DNA of 64,000 nucleotides from Flavobacteriaceae bacterium. Its GTDB lineage: Bacteria; Bacteroidota; Bacteroidia; Flavobacteriales; Flavobacteriaceae. The notes below the pieces were generated by a model. That model had not been told where the DNA came from and did no database searches. It worked only from the letters and a program-made list of their open reading frames with translations. Location: NCBI GenBank assembly GCA_004762155.1, contig SIHP01000005.1:62001-126000 (forward strand), given 5' to 3'. The translations under genes and the position numbers were made by a program. Shown here one piece after another: positions 1-7,979 of this stretch (its first letter is position 1; each line of letters starts with the position of its first letter).

Positions 1-1
1 A

Positions 2-709
2 AGACCTTTAATTATACTTCATGGCTTAATGGGAGCACTAAGTAATTTTGATGCGACTTTTGAACATTTATCTCAAAATGGTTATAAAGTTTTGATACCA
101 GAATTACCACTATACACCCTTCCTCTAATAAAAACTAACGTAAAAAATCTAGCTGATTTCTTACATGATTTTATTGAATTTAAAAACCTTGAAAATGTTG
201 TTTTAATGGGCAACTCTCTTGGTGGTCATATAGCATTATATTATATCAAACATTACCCTAAAGATGTGTCTGGACTTGTTTTAACAGGTAGTTCTGGACT
301 CTATGAAAACTCTATGGGTAATAATTACCCTCGTAGAGGAGATAAAGATTTTATCCGTAAAAAAACAGAAGAAGTTTTTTATGATAGTGCTATTGCTACA
401 GATGAATTAATTGAGGATGTTTACGAAATAATAAACGATCGTAATACTTTAATTAGAACTCTAGCTATTGCAAAAAGTGCTGTTAGACACAATATGGCTA
501 AAGACCTACCTAATATGGAACAGCCAACTTGCTTAATTTGGGGAGAAAACGATAGTGTAACACCTCCTGAAGTTGCTGAAGATTTTCATAAACTACTACC
601 TAATAGTGAATTATTTTGGGTTGAAAAATGTGGACATGCACCTATGATGGAACATCCAGAGACGTTTAACAACCTTTTAAAAGATTGGTTGAAAACAAAC
701 AACCTTTAA
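2..709 (+). CDS. alpha/beta hydrolase, 5'-truncated
   Basis: The frame is open to the left edge of the window and reads PLIILHGLMGALSNF, which contains the HG oxyanion motif of alpha/beta-fold hydrolases. The gene therefore begins upstream and the ATG at position 29 is internal. The nucleophile elbow G-N-S-L-G-G is visible near position 210, followed by an acid in the ENDSVTPPEVA segment and the late histidine in the GHAPMMEHPE segment, so the catalytic triad is complete. These signatures place it among soluble hydrolases of the MhpC/BioH type; the substrate cannot be told. The next gene, engB, starts 3 nt after the stop, suggesting co-transcription. Confidence 0.85.
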   Translation, partial: RPLIILHGLMGALSNFDATFEHLSQNGYKVLIPELPLYTLPLIKTNVKNLADFLHDFIEFKNLENVVLMGNSLGGHIALYYIKHYPKDVSGLVLTGSSGLYENSMGNNYPRRGDKDFIRKKTEEVFYDSAIATDELIEDVYEIINDRNTLIRTLAIAKSAVRHNMAKDLPNMEQPTCLIWGENDSVTPPEVAEDFHKLLPNSELFWVEKCGHAPMMEHPETFNNLLKDWLKTNNL

Positions 710-712
710 ATT

Positions 713-1324
713 ATGAAAATAAAAAGTGCTGAATTCGTAATGAGCAACAGCAATGTTATTAAAGCTCCTAAAGACAGAATTCCAGAATACGCTTTTATTG
801 GTCGCTCTAATGTTGGTAAATCTTCATTAATTAATATGTTAATGGAGCGCAAAAGCTTAGCCAAAACATCAGGAAAACCTGGTAAAACACAACTTATTAA
901 TCATTTTAAAATAAATGATGAATGGTTTTTAGTGGATTTACCTGGTTATGGATATGCCAAAATTTCTAAAAAGAAAAGAACAATTTTTCAGTATTTTATT
1001 GAAAACTACTTTAAAGAAAGAGAACAATTAGTTTGCACCTTTGTTTTAATAGACAGTAGACACGATCCTCAAAAAATAGATTTAGAGTTTATGCAGTTTT
1101 TAGGTAATACAGGTATTCCTTTTTGTATTGTATTTACAAAAGCAGATAAACTAACACCTACCAAACTAGAAAAACAAATTACCTCTTATAAAGGTAAATT
1201 ATTAGAACATTGGGAATCTCTTCCTACATCATTTATAACTTCATCATCAAATAGTTTAGGTCGTGATGAATTTTTAAGTTTTATTGATCAAATTAATAAA
1301 GACGTTGCTGACGATTTTAAATAA
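713..1324 (+). CDS. engB: ribosome biogenesis GTP-binding protein EngB/YsxC
   Basis: This 203-residue P-loop GTPase carries the TrmE-Era-EngA-like G motifs in order: G1 GRSNVGKSS, G2 region with KTQLINHF, G3 DLPGYGYA, and G4 TKADKL. Length and the diagnostic GYGYA after DLP match EngB/YsxC, a GTPase needed for late assembly of the large ribosomal subunit in bacteria where it has been studied. It sits 3 nt after an alpha/beta hydrolase and 24 nt before an RNA pseudouridine synthase. The second link makes sense as a small RNA-maturation group. All GTP-binding motifs look intact. Confidence 0.95.
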   Translation: MKIKSAEFVMSNSNVIKAPKDRIPEYAFIGRSNVGKSSLINMLMERKSLAKTSGKPGKTQLINHFKINDEWFLVDLPGYGYAKISKKKRTIFQYFIENYFKEREQLVCTFVLIDSRHDPQKIDLEFMQFLGNTGIPFCIVFTKADKLTPTKLEKQITSYKGKLLEHWESLPTSFITSSSNSLGRDEFLSFIDQINKDVADDFK

Positions 1325-1348
1325 TCAATCGTTTAAATTCAACACAGC

Positions 1349-2035
1349 ATGCATTCTACCAAAAACAATTTACAGGTTTTACACGAAGACAATCATATTA
1401 TTATGATTAATAAACGTGCAGGTGATATTGTTCAAGGTGATAAAACTGGAGACAAACCACTAAGTGACGTTGTAAAAGAATATATTAAAGACAAATACAA
1501 TAAACCAGGTGAAGTTTTTTTAGGAACTGTTCATCGCTTGGACAGACCAACTTCTGGTATTATTATTTTTGCACGAACTTCTAAAGCATTAGAGCGTTTA
1601 AATAAAATGCTTCGTGAAAAAAAAGTAAATAAAACGTATTGGGCAGTTGTTAAGAATCATCCTACAAAAGCAAAGGACACACTTTCTCATCACCTTAAAA
1701 AAAATCCTAAAAACAATAAATCTACCGCTTTTAAAAAAGAAGTTAACGGAAGTAAACACGCCATATTACATTATCAAGTTTTAAAAAAGCTAGACAATTA
1801 TTCATTATTAGAAATTGATCTAGAAACTGGCCGTCATCATCAAATTCGTTGTCAACTTTCATCTATTGGCTCTTCTATCAAAGGAGATTTAAAATACGGT
1901 GCAGCTAGAAGCAATAAAAATGGTAGTATTCATTTACATGCAAGAAAAATTAATTTCATTCATCCTGTTAACAAGGAAGAAATAAACATAATAGCACCAT
2001 TACCAAAAGACCCGATTTGGGATGCTTGTTTGTAA
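1349..2035 (+). CDS. RluA-family RNA pseudouridine synthase
   Basis: A 228-residue protein with the RluA-family catalytic motif HRLDRPTSG; the aspartate after HRL is the catalytic residue. The conserved downstream stretch LETGRHHQIRCQL is also present. There is no N-terminal S4 domain, so it resembles the short RluA/TruC-like group that modifies rRNA or tRNA; the exact target uridine cannot be deduced. It lies downstream of engB with a 24-nt gap and 37 nt before alkB, and probably closes the first transcription unit. Confidence 0.88.
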   Translation: MHSTKNNLQVLHEDNHIIMINKRAGDIVQGDKTGDKPLSDVVKEYIKDKYNKPGEVFLGTVHRLDRPTSGIIIFARTSKALERLNKMLREKKVNKTYWAVVKNHPTKAKDTLSHHLKKNPKNNKSTAFKKEVNGSKHAILHYQVLKKLDNYSLLEIDLETGRHHQIRCQLSSIGSSIKGDLKYGAARSNKNGSIHLHARKINFIHPVNKEEINIIAPLPKDPIWDACL

Positions 2036-2072
2036 TTCGTATCTTTAGAAATAATAATCCCTTCTTTCTAAA

Positions 2073-3104
2073 ATGAACGCATTAAAATACTTACTTGTTT
2101 TTACAATTCCTTTAACCGTATCTATTTCTTTTACCTCAACAGGTTGGATTACTTTTCTACCTTTACTATACGTTTTTGGTATCATTCCTTTTGCTGATTT
2201 ATTTTTTAAAGTAAATAGCGAAAACTTTAATAAAGAACAGGAAGAAACAGAAAAGAACAATAAATTTTACACCTACATACTATACTTAACCGTCCCTGTT
2301 CAACTTGGTTTTTTAGCTTGGTTTTTATTCACGATACAAGCATCCAACCTAACATTAATTGATTACTCTGGAAGAATTATTGGAATGGGAATCATGTGTG
2401 GAATAGTTGGTATTAATGTTGGACACGAATTAGGACACAGAAACAATAGACTTGAAGAGTTTTTAGGTGAAATATTATTAACCACTTCTTTAGAAAATCA
2501 TTTTTTACCTTACCACAATGCTGGCCATCATTTTAATGTAGCAACTCCAGATGATGCTGCAACAGCAAGAAAAAACGAGCCTTTATATATTTTTTGGATA
2601 AGATCACATTCCACAAGCTACTTTAAAGCCTGGAAATTAGAGAACAAACGTTTAATAAATTCCGATAGAAGTTGGTTTCATCATCAAAACAGAATGATCA
2701 TATACACCATCGCAAACCTAACTTTAATCATTAACATATACATTTTCTTCGGATTTTTAGGCTTAGCTACATTTATAGCTAGCGCTACTTTTGGCATACT
2801 ATTATTAGAAACCGTAAACTACATTGAACACTACGGATTATTACGTCAAAAAAACAAACACGGAAGATACGAACGCGTAAAACACCATCATTCTTGGAAT
2901 TCTAATCATATAATAGGAAAGTTAGTTTTATTTAATTTATCACGTCATTCCGACCATCATTATAACGGAAGTAAACATTATCAAATTTTAAAATCATTAC
3001 CAGAAAGTCCACAAATGCCTACAGGTTACCCAGGCATGATGCTGCTTTCTTTAATTCCACCTTTATGGTTTAGGGTAATGAATAAAAAAATTCAAGAGAT
3101 TTAA
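2073..3104 (+). CDS. alkB: AlkB-type alkane 1-monooxygenase
   Basis: A 343-residue integral membrane di-iron oxygenase. The histidine clusters typical of AlkB hydroxylases are all there: HELGH at residues 118-122, H-N-A-G-H-H at about 148-152 followed by the diagnostic NVATPDDAATARKNE stretch, the NYIEHYGLLRQ motif near residue 250, and LSRHSDHH near 290. Several hydrophobic helices surround them. The family hydroxylates the terminal carbon of medium- to long-chain alkanes using electrons from rubredoxin. No rubredoxin or rubredoxin reductase gene is in this window, so electron transfer partners must lie elsewhere. An aldehyde dehydrogenase gene starts 4 nt after the stop, giving a compact alkane-to-fatty-acid unit. 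Confidence 0.93.
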   Translation: MNALKYLLVFTIPLTVSISFTSTGWITFLPLLYVFGIIPFADLFFKVNSENFNKEQEETEKNNKFYTYILYLTVPVQLGFLAWFLFTIQASNLTLIDYSGRIIGMGIMCGIVGINVGHELGHRNNRLEEFLGEILLTTSLENHFLPYHNAGHHFNVATPDDAATARKNEPLYIFWIRSHSTSYFKAWKLENKRLINSDRSWFHHQNRMIIYTIANLTLIINIYIFFGFLGLATFIASATFGILLLETVNYIEHYGLLRQKNKHGRYERVKHHHSWNSNHIIGKLVLFNLSRHSDHHYNGSKHYQILKSLPESPQMPTGYPGMMLLSLIPPLWFRVMNKKIQEI

Positions 3105-3108
3105 TTTT

Positions 3109-4500
3109 ATGACAACAAATAGTATAGACGCAATACCTGAACTAATAACAGCTCAGAAATCATTTTTTGCAACACAACAAACAAAAGACATTTCTTTTAG
3201 AAAAAAACAATTACAATCACTACAAAAAGAGCTGATTAAAAGAGAAGCTGATATTTTAAAAGCCTTACATGCTGATTTTAAAAAATCTGAATACGAAGGT
3301 GTAATGACGGAAACAAGTATTGTTTTAGCTGAATTAAAAACTACTATAAAAAAACTAAACTCTTGGAGCAAACCTAAACGTGTTACTCCTGCACTACTTA
3401 ACTTTCCTTCTTCAGCAAAAATCTACAAAGAACCTTACGGAACAACTTTAATAATAGCACCTTGGAATTACCCATACCAATTAGCATTAGCTCCTTTAAT
3501 TGGTGCAATTGCTGCTGGAAATACTGTGGTTTTAAAACCTTCAGAATTAACACCAAATACGAGTACTATTATCCGAGAAATTATAGAAAGTATTTTTGAT
3601 AAAAAACACATCACTGTAATTGAAGGCGGAGTTGCTGTATCTCAAAAGTTACTAGCTGAACGTTGGGATTATATTTTCTTTACAGGAAGTGTTTTCGTTG
3701 GTAAAATTATTGCCAAAGCTGCCGCTGAATTCTTAACACCAGTTACATTAGAACTAGGCGGAAAAAGTCCTTGCATAATAGACGAAACCGCAAACCTGAA
3801 ACTAACAGCCAAAAGATTAGTTTGGGGTAAATTTCTAAATGGAGGACAAACTTGTATTGCTCCCGATTATTTATTAGTTAATAAAAAAATAAAAAACCAA
3901 TTTGTAAGCTCCTTTAAAGAGGAAGTAAAAAAAGCATATGGTGAAAACCCAGAAAACTCAATAGATCTTCCGAGAATTGTAAACGCTAAAAACTGGCAAA
4001 GATTAGCAAATATGCTAGACGATGAAACAATTTTAGTTGGTGGACAAACAAACAAAAAAACACTATATATCGCCCCTACTTTAATAAACGAACCTAACCT
4101 AAATAGTGAATCTATGAAGGATGAAATTTTTGGACCTATTTTACCGCTTATTTCATATGAAAAAGAAGAAGAAATACACACTATTATTAATAATTATGAC
4201 AAACCTTTAGCTTTTTATGTTTTTACAAAACGTACTTCTTTTGCTAAAGCATTAATACATAAATTTTCTTTTGGTGGAGGAGTTATTAACGACACAGTTG
4301 TTCATTTTGTAAATCACAGATTGCCTTTTGGCGGTGTTGGTGAAAGTGGTATTGGTAAATACCATGGAAAATTAAGTTTTGACACTTTTTCTCATAACAA
4401 AGGTGTTGTTACTCGCTACAATTGGTTAGACATACCTATTAGATACGCACCTTATAAAGGAAAATTAAAAAAACTACGTACTTTATTAAAACTAAGCTAA
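3109..4500 (+). CDS. aldehyde dehydrogenase, class 3-like
   Basis: A 463-residue ALDH-fold protein. Visible motifs are APWNYPYQLA (cofactor/substrate channel), TGSVFVGK (NAD(P) binding), TLELGGKSP with the general-base glutamate, and GGQTCIAPDY with the catalytic cysteine. The short length and GVGESGIGKYHGKLSFDTFSH near the C-terminus fit ALDH3-like fatty aldehyde dehydrogenases. Its position 4 nt after alkB argues that it oxidises aldehydes formed after alkane hydroxylation, although no alcohol dehydrogenase is in the cluster. Confidence 0.93.
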   Translation: MTTNSIDAIPELITAQKSFFATQQTKDISFRKKQLQSLQKELIKREADILKALHADFKKSEYEGVMTETSIVLAELKTTIKKLNSWSKPKRVTPALLNFPSSAKIYKEPYGTTLIIAPWNYPYQLALAPLIGAIAAGNTVVLKPSELTPNTSTIIREIIESIFDKKHITVIEGGVAVSQKLLAERWDYIFFTGSVFVGKIIAKAAAEFLTPVTLELGGKSPCIIDETANLKLTAKRLVWGKFLNGGQTCIAPDYLLVNKKIKNQFVSSFKEEVKKAYGENPENSIDLPRIVNAKNWQRLANMLDDETILVGGQTNKKTLYIAPTLINEPNLNSESMKDEIFGPILPLISYEKEEEIHTIINNYDKPLAFYVFTKRTSFAKALIHKFSFGGGVINDTVVHFVNHRLPFGGVGESGIGKYHGKLSFDTFSHNKGVVTRYNWLDIPIRYAPYKGKLKKLRTLLKLS

Positions 4501-4519
4501 ATTCGTAAAAGGTTAAAAC

Positions 4520-5254
4520 ATGCAAGAAAAAACTGTTTCTGAAGCTATAAATTATAGAAGATCTGTACGCGTATATGATGCCGACAAAAAAATAAACACT
4601 TCTTTGGTTAAAAATTGTATTAAAAAAGCAACCTTAGCCCCTAACAGTAGTAACATGCAGCTTTGGGAATTTTATCATGTTACTTCAAAAGATATTATTG
4701 AAAAAATCGCTCCAATGTGTTTTAATCAAAATGCAGCAAAAACAGCACAACAATTAGTGATTATTGTAACCAGAAAAGATCTTTGGAAAAAACGGGCGAA
4801 AGCCAACTTAAACTTCATGGATAAAGTATTTGGTACAAATAACTCAACAGAAATACAAAGTAAAAGAGAAAAGGTTGCCAGAAATTATTACGGTAAAATT
4901 ATTCCTTTTGCTTATTTAGATTTTTTTGGAATACTAGGCTTCTTAAAATCTATAATGATGTTTTGTATTGGCGTTTTCAAACCTATTTACAGGCAAGTTC
5001 GTAATAGTGACATGAGAATTGTTGCACATAAAAGCGCAGCTTTAGCTGCTCAAAACTTCATGACCAGTATGGCTGCCGTAAACTATGACACTTGTCCTAT
5101 GGAAGGTTCAGACACTTTAAGAGTAAAGAATCTTTTAAATCTACCTTTTTCTTCAGAAATAAACATGATTATTTCTTGTGGAATCAGAAAACCTGAAGGT
5201 GTATATGGTGAGCGTTTTAGAGTGCCTTTTGAAGATGTCTATAAAGAAATATAA
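4520..5254 (+). CDS. nitroreductase-family flavoprotein
   Basis: A 244-residue protein starting with the NYRRSVRVYD signature that binds the FMN phosphate, followed by LAPNSSNMQLWEFYHV, typical of the nitroreductase/FMN oxidoreductase fold. The C-terminal part holds the second conserved block with CPMEGSD and ISCGIRKPEGVYGERFR. The family reduces nitroaromatics, quinones or enoyl-type substrates with NAD(P)H; the natural substrate is unknown here. It is 19 nt downstream of the aldehyde dehydrogenase and precedes a strong terminator, so it is probably the last gene of the alkane operon. Confidence 0.88.
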   Translation: MQEKTVSEAINYRRSVRVYDADKKINTSLVKNCIKKATLAPNSSNMQLWEFYHVTSKDIIEKIAPMCFNQNAAKTAQQLVIIVTRKDLWKKRAKANLNFMDKVFGTNNSTEIQSKREKVARNYYGKIIPFAYLDFFGILGFLKSIMMFCIGVFKPIYRQVRNSDMRIVAHKSAALAAQNFMTSMAAVNYDTCPMEGSDTLRVKNLLNLPFSSEINMIISCGIRKPEGVYGERFRVPFEDVYKEI

Positions 5255-5272
5255 AAATATTTTCTTTATAAT

Positions 5273-5308
5273 AAAACAGCCATAATTAGATAATTATGGC
5301 TGTTTTAT
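5273..5308 (+). terminator. rho-independent terminator after the alkB operon
   Basis: A perfect inverted repeat AAAACAGCCATAATT / AATTATGGCTGTTTT with a 4-nt loop is followed by an AT-rich T run. It lies 19 nt after the nitroreductase stop. Confidence 0.85.
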
Positions 5309-5428
5309 TTTCCCTAAACTCCTATAACTCAATTTTATCAAAGTTTTATACCATATTTCTAAAACCTTCTTTATACTAGCCTAAATAACTATATTGTTGT
5401 TAAATCAATAATTAACCCCCCGTAAATT

Positions 5429-7873
5429 ATGAAAAAACTACTAAAAACAGTGTTAATAGCAATTCTTATGGCTTTTAACTTTTTGCAAACCTCTGCTCAA
5501 ACTCAAAACTATTTAACAACTTCTGGCAACAAACTCTTTGACAGTTCAGGAAAAGAAGTACGTCTTACAGGTGTAAATTGGTTTGGCTTTGAAACCTCAC
5601 TCTACAGCCCTCATGGTATATGGACTCGTGACATGAAAAGTGTTTTACAACAAATTAAAGATTTAGGTTTTAACACAATTAGAGTTCCTTGGTGTAATGA
5701 AATGCTAAACCCAGGTGCTTCGGTAAATGTTGCTTCCTTTGGAACAGATGGCTACTCAGGAATTTCCCCTATGAATGAAGAAGAAGCTACAGCAACTACT
5801 CCTATTGAATTATTAGACATCTTTGTAAATTGGTGTCAAGAAAACGATATGAAAATTGTATTAGACAATCACTCAAGAGCTGCTGATGGTTTTTTAAATG
5901 AAGCTTATTGGTATACCGAAGAATATTCAGAAGAACGATGGATTAATGATTGGGTATTTTTAGCTGAACGTTACAAAGGCATATCTGCAGTAGTGGCGAT
6001 GGATTTAAATAATGAACCTCATGGTTCTACTTGGGGAAACAGTAATCCAAGTACAGATTGGAACAAAGCTGCTGAACGTTGTGGAAATGCTGTTTTAGCT
6101 GTAAATCCTGATGTATTAATTATTATTGAAGGTGTTGGTGAATTTGAAGGAGACTCTTATTGGTGGGGAGGACAATTAATGGGAGCTGAAAAATACCCTA
6201 TTGAATTATCTACACCAGAAAAACTAGTGTATTCAGCTCACGAATATGGACCAGAAGTTTCTCAACAAGATTGGTTTGAAACTGCTGATTTCCCTAATAA
6301 TATGCCTGGTATTTGGGATGAACATTATAATTATTTATACGAAAACAATACTTCTCCTTTATTTATTGGTGAATTTGGGATTAGAAACCAAGATGCAGCT
6401 AACGGAATTGCTTATACTTGGTTTACTGAATTCATGGATTTTATAGGAAGTCGTTATTCTTGGACTTTTTGGACAATGAATCCAAATTCTGGTGACACTG
6501 GCGGTATTTTGCAAGACGATTGGGTAAATGTAAACCAATGGAAACTGGATGTTTTATTACCACATATCTCTGAAGTAATTCCAAATGTAATTGGAGATAC
6601 TCCAGATAACAATCCTCCAGTAGCTAATTTTACAGGATTTAATGAGCCTTGTGGTGAAAACCCAAGTATTGCTTTTTTAAATGCAAGTTCTTCAATAGAT
6701 CCTGATGGAGATTCACTTACCTACACTTGGAGTGTTAATGGTGAAGTTTTTGGAGATGGAATCTCTCTTTCTTACGACTTTAGCGATTTTAATAGTAATG
6801 AAGTAAGTGTAACTCTTACTGTTAATGATGGTGAATTTTCAGTCTCACAAACAAATGATGTTTTATTATATCCTGGAGCATGTCCTAGATCAAATATTGA
6901 CACCTTAGAAATAAACACATCAGACACCTCTGGAACAGCTCCACTTACTATTGATTTTGAAGCAGTTGTTACATTGCTTTACGGATCTGAAAATGACGTA
7001 AACTATACCTGGGATTTCGGCAACAACTCCTCTGGATTTGGTAAAGAAACCTCAACAACTTACCCTGAAATTGGTGAATACTTAGTTACATTAACAGGTG
7101 AAGCTTTTGAAAACACTGTTACAGCTACAATTACAATAATTGTCACTCCTTCAACTCCTTTTGAAAGTGATCTTTCTATCAACTATAGAAACGCAGGAAA
7201 CAGTTCAACTGACAACTCTATAAATCCTCATTTTGAAATTGTTAATAATGGTGTAAATACTGTAGATTATAGCGATTTATCGATACGTTATTGGTTTACC
7301 TCAGAAGATAACAATGCCTTAAATTTTTGGTGTGATTGGGCTCAAATTGGCACAAGTAGCGTATTAGGTAATTTTGGTCAAGAAAATGGAATGGATTATT
7401 TAGAAGTTACTTTTCCGAACACTTCTAGTCTTTCTGGAAACTCTAATTCAGGAGCAATACAAACACGTTTTGCCAAAACCAACTGGTCTAACTTTAACGA
7501 AAATGACGATTATTCTTTTGATGATTCTAAAACATCATTTTCAAGTCACGAACAAGTAACTCTTTATCAAAACGGAAATTTAGTTTGGGGAACAGAACCT
7601 AGTAATAACGCTAAAACTTCAAACACTAATTTAATTTCATTTAAAACATTTCCAAACCCAGCTATTGAAACAGTAACAATTCAAAATGAAACAAGTTTAG
7701 AAGATGTAATAATTACAATAGCTGACTTTTCAGGACAACAAATAAAATCAATAAAACCTGATACAACTATGAAAAATTTTAGACTTAATATTTCTGATAT
7801 AAACCCAGGAGTTTATATTATTAAAGTTAATAATAAAACAGAAAGTTACTCGCAACTGTTAATGATTAAATAG
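5429..7873 (+). CDS. secreted GH5 cellulase with PKD-like, CBM3 and T9SS sorting domains
   Basis: An 814-residue exported modular enzyme. Residues 1-23 form a signal peptide ending at TSAQ. Residues about 27-375 are a GH5 beta-1,4-glucanase barrel with the acid/base glutamate E196 in DLNNEPHG and the nucleophile E315 in IGEFG. Two immunoglobulin-like PKD-type modules follow (about 395-480 and 490-573). A family 3 carbohydrate-binding module lies at about 577-725 (SINYRNAG, NNGVNTVDYSDLSIRYWF). Residues about 735-814 are a T9SS type A sorting domain (FKTFPNPA ... GVYIIKVNNKTES), which directs secretion through the type IX system and usually surface attachment. The binding module suggests insoluble cellulose or a related beta-glucan as substrate. 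Confidence 0.93.
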   Translation: MKKLLKTVLIAILMAFNFLQTSAQTQNYLTTSGNKLFDSSGKEVRLTGVNWFGFETSLYSPHGIWTRDMKSVLQQIKDLGFNTIRVPWCNEMLNPGASVNVASFGTDGYSGISPMNEEEATATTPIELLDIFVNWCQENDMKIVLDNHSRAADGFLNEAYWYTEEYSEERWINDWVFLAERYKGISAVVAMDLNNEPHGSTWGNSNPSTDWNKAAERCGNAVLAVNPDVLIIIEGVGEFEGDSYWWGGQLMGAEKYPIELSTPEKLVYSAHEYGPEVSQQDWFETADFPNNMPGIWDEHYNYLYENNTSPLFIGEFGIRNQDAANGIAYTWFTEFMDFIGSRYSWTFWTMNPNSGDTGGILQDDWVNVNQWKLDVLLPHISEVIPNVIGDTPDNNPPVANFTGFNEPCGENPSIAFLNASSSIDPDGDSLTYTWSVNGEVFGDGISLSYDFSDFNSNEVSVTLTVNDGEFSVSQTNDVLLYPGACPRSNIDTLEINTSDTSGTAPLTIDFEAVVTLLYGSENDVNYTWDFGNNSSGFGKETSTTYPEIGEYLVTLTGEAFENTVTATITIIVTPSTPFESDLSINYRNAGNSSTDNSINPHFEIVNNGVNTVDYSDLSIRYWFTSEDNNALNFWCDWAQIGTSSVLGNFGQENGMDYLEVTFPNTSSLSGNSNSGAIQTRFAKTNWSNFNENDDYSFDDSKTSFSSHEQVTLYQNGNLVWGTEPSNNAKTSNTNLISFKTFPNPAIETVTIQNETSLEDVIITIADFSGQQIKSIKPDTTMKNFRLNISDINPGVYIIKVNNKTESYSQLLMIK

Positions 7874-7902
7874 ATTAAAACTCTATAAGATAACTTCACA
7901 AG

Positions 7903-7941
7903 AAAACCCTGAAATTGCAAAAACAATCTTCAGGGTTTTTA
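7903..7941. terminator. terminator between GH5 and penicillin-acylase genes
   Basis: The inverted repeat AAAACCCTGAA ... TTCAGGGTTTTT lies between two convergent genes and can serve both strands. Confidence 0.8.
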
Positions 7942-7979
7942 TTTCATTACTTATCTCATTCTAGAACAACCTTCATTTT

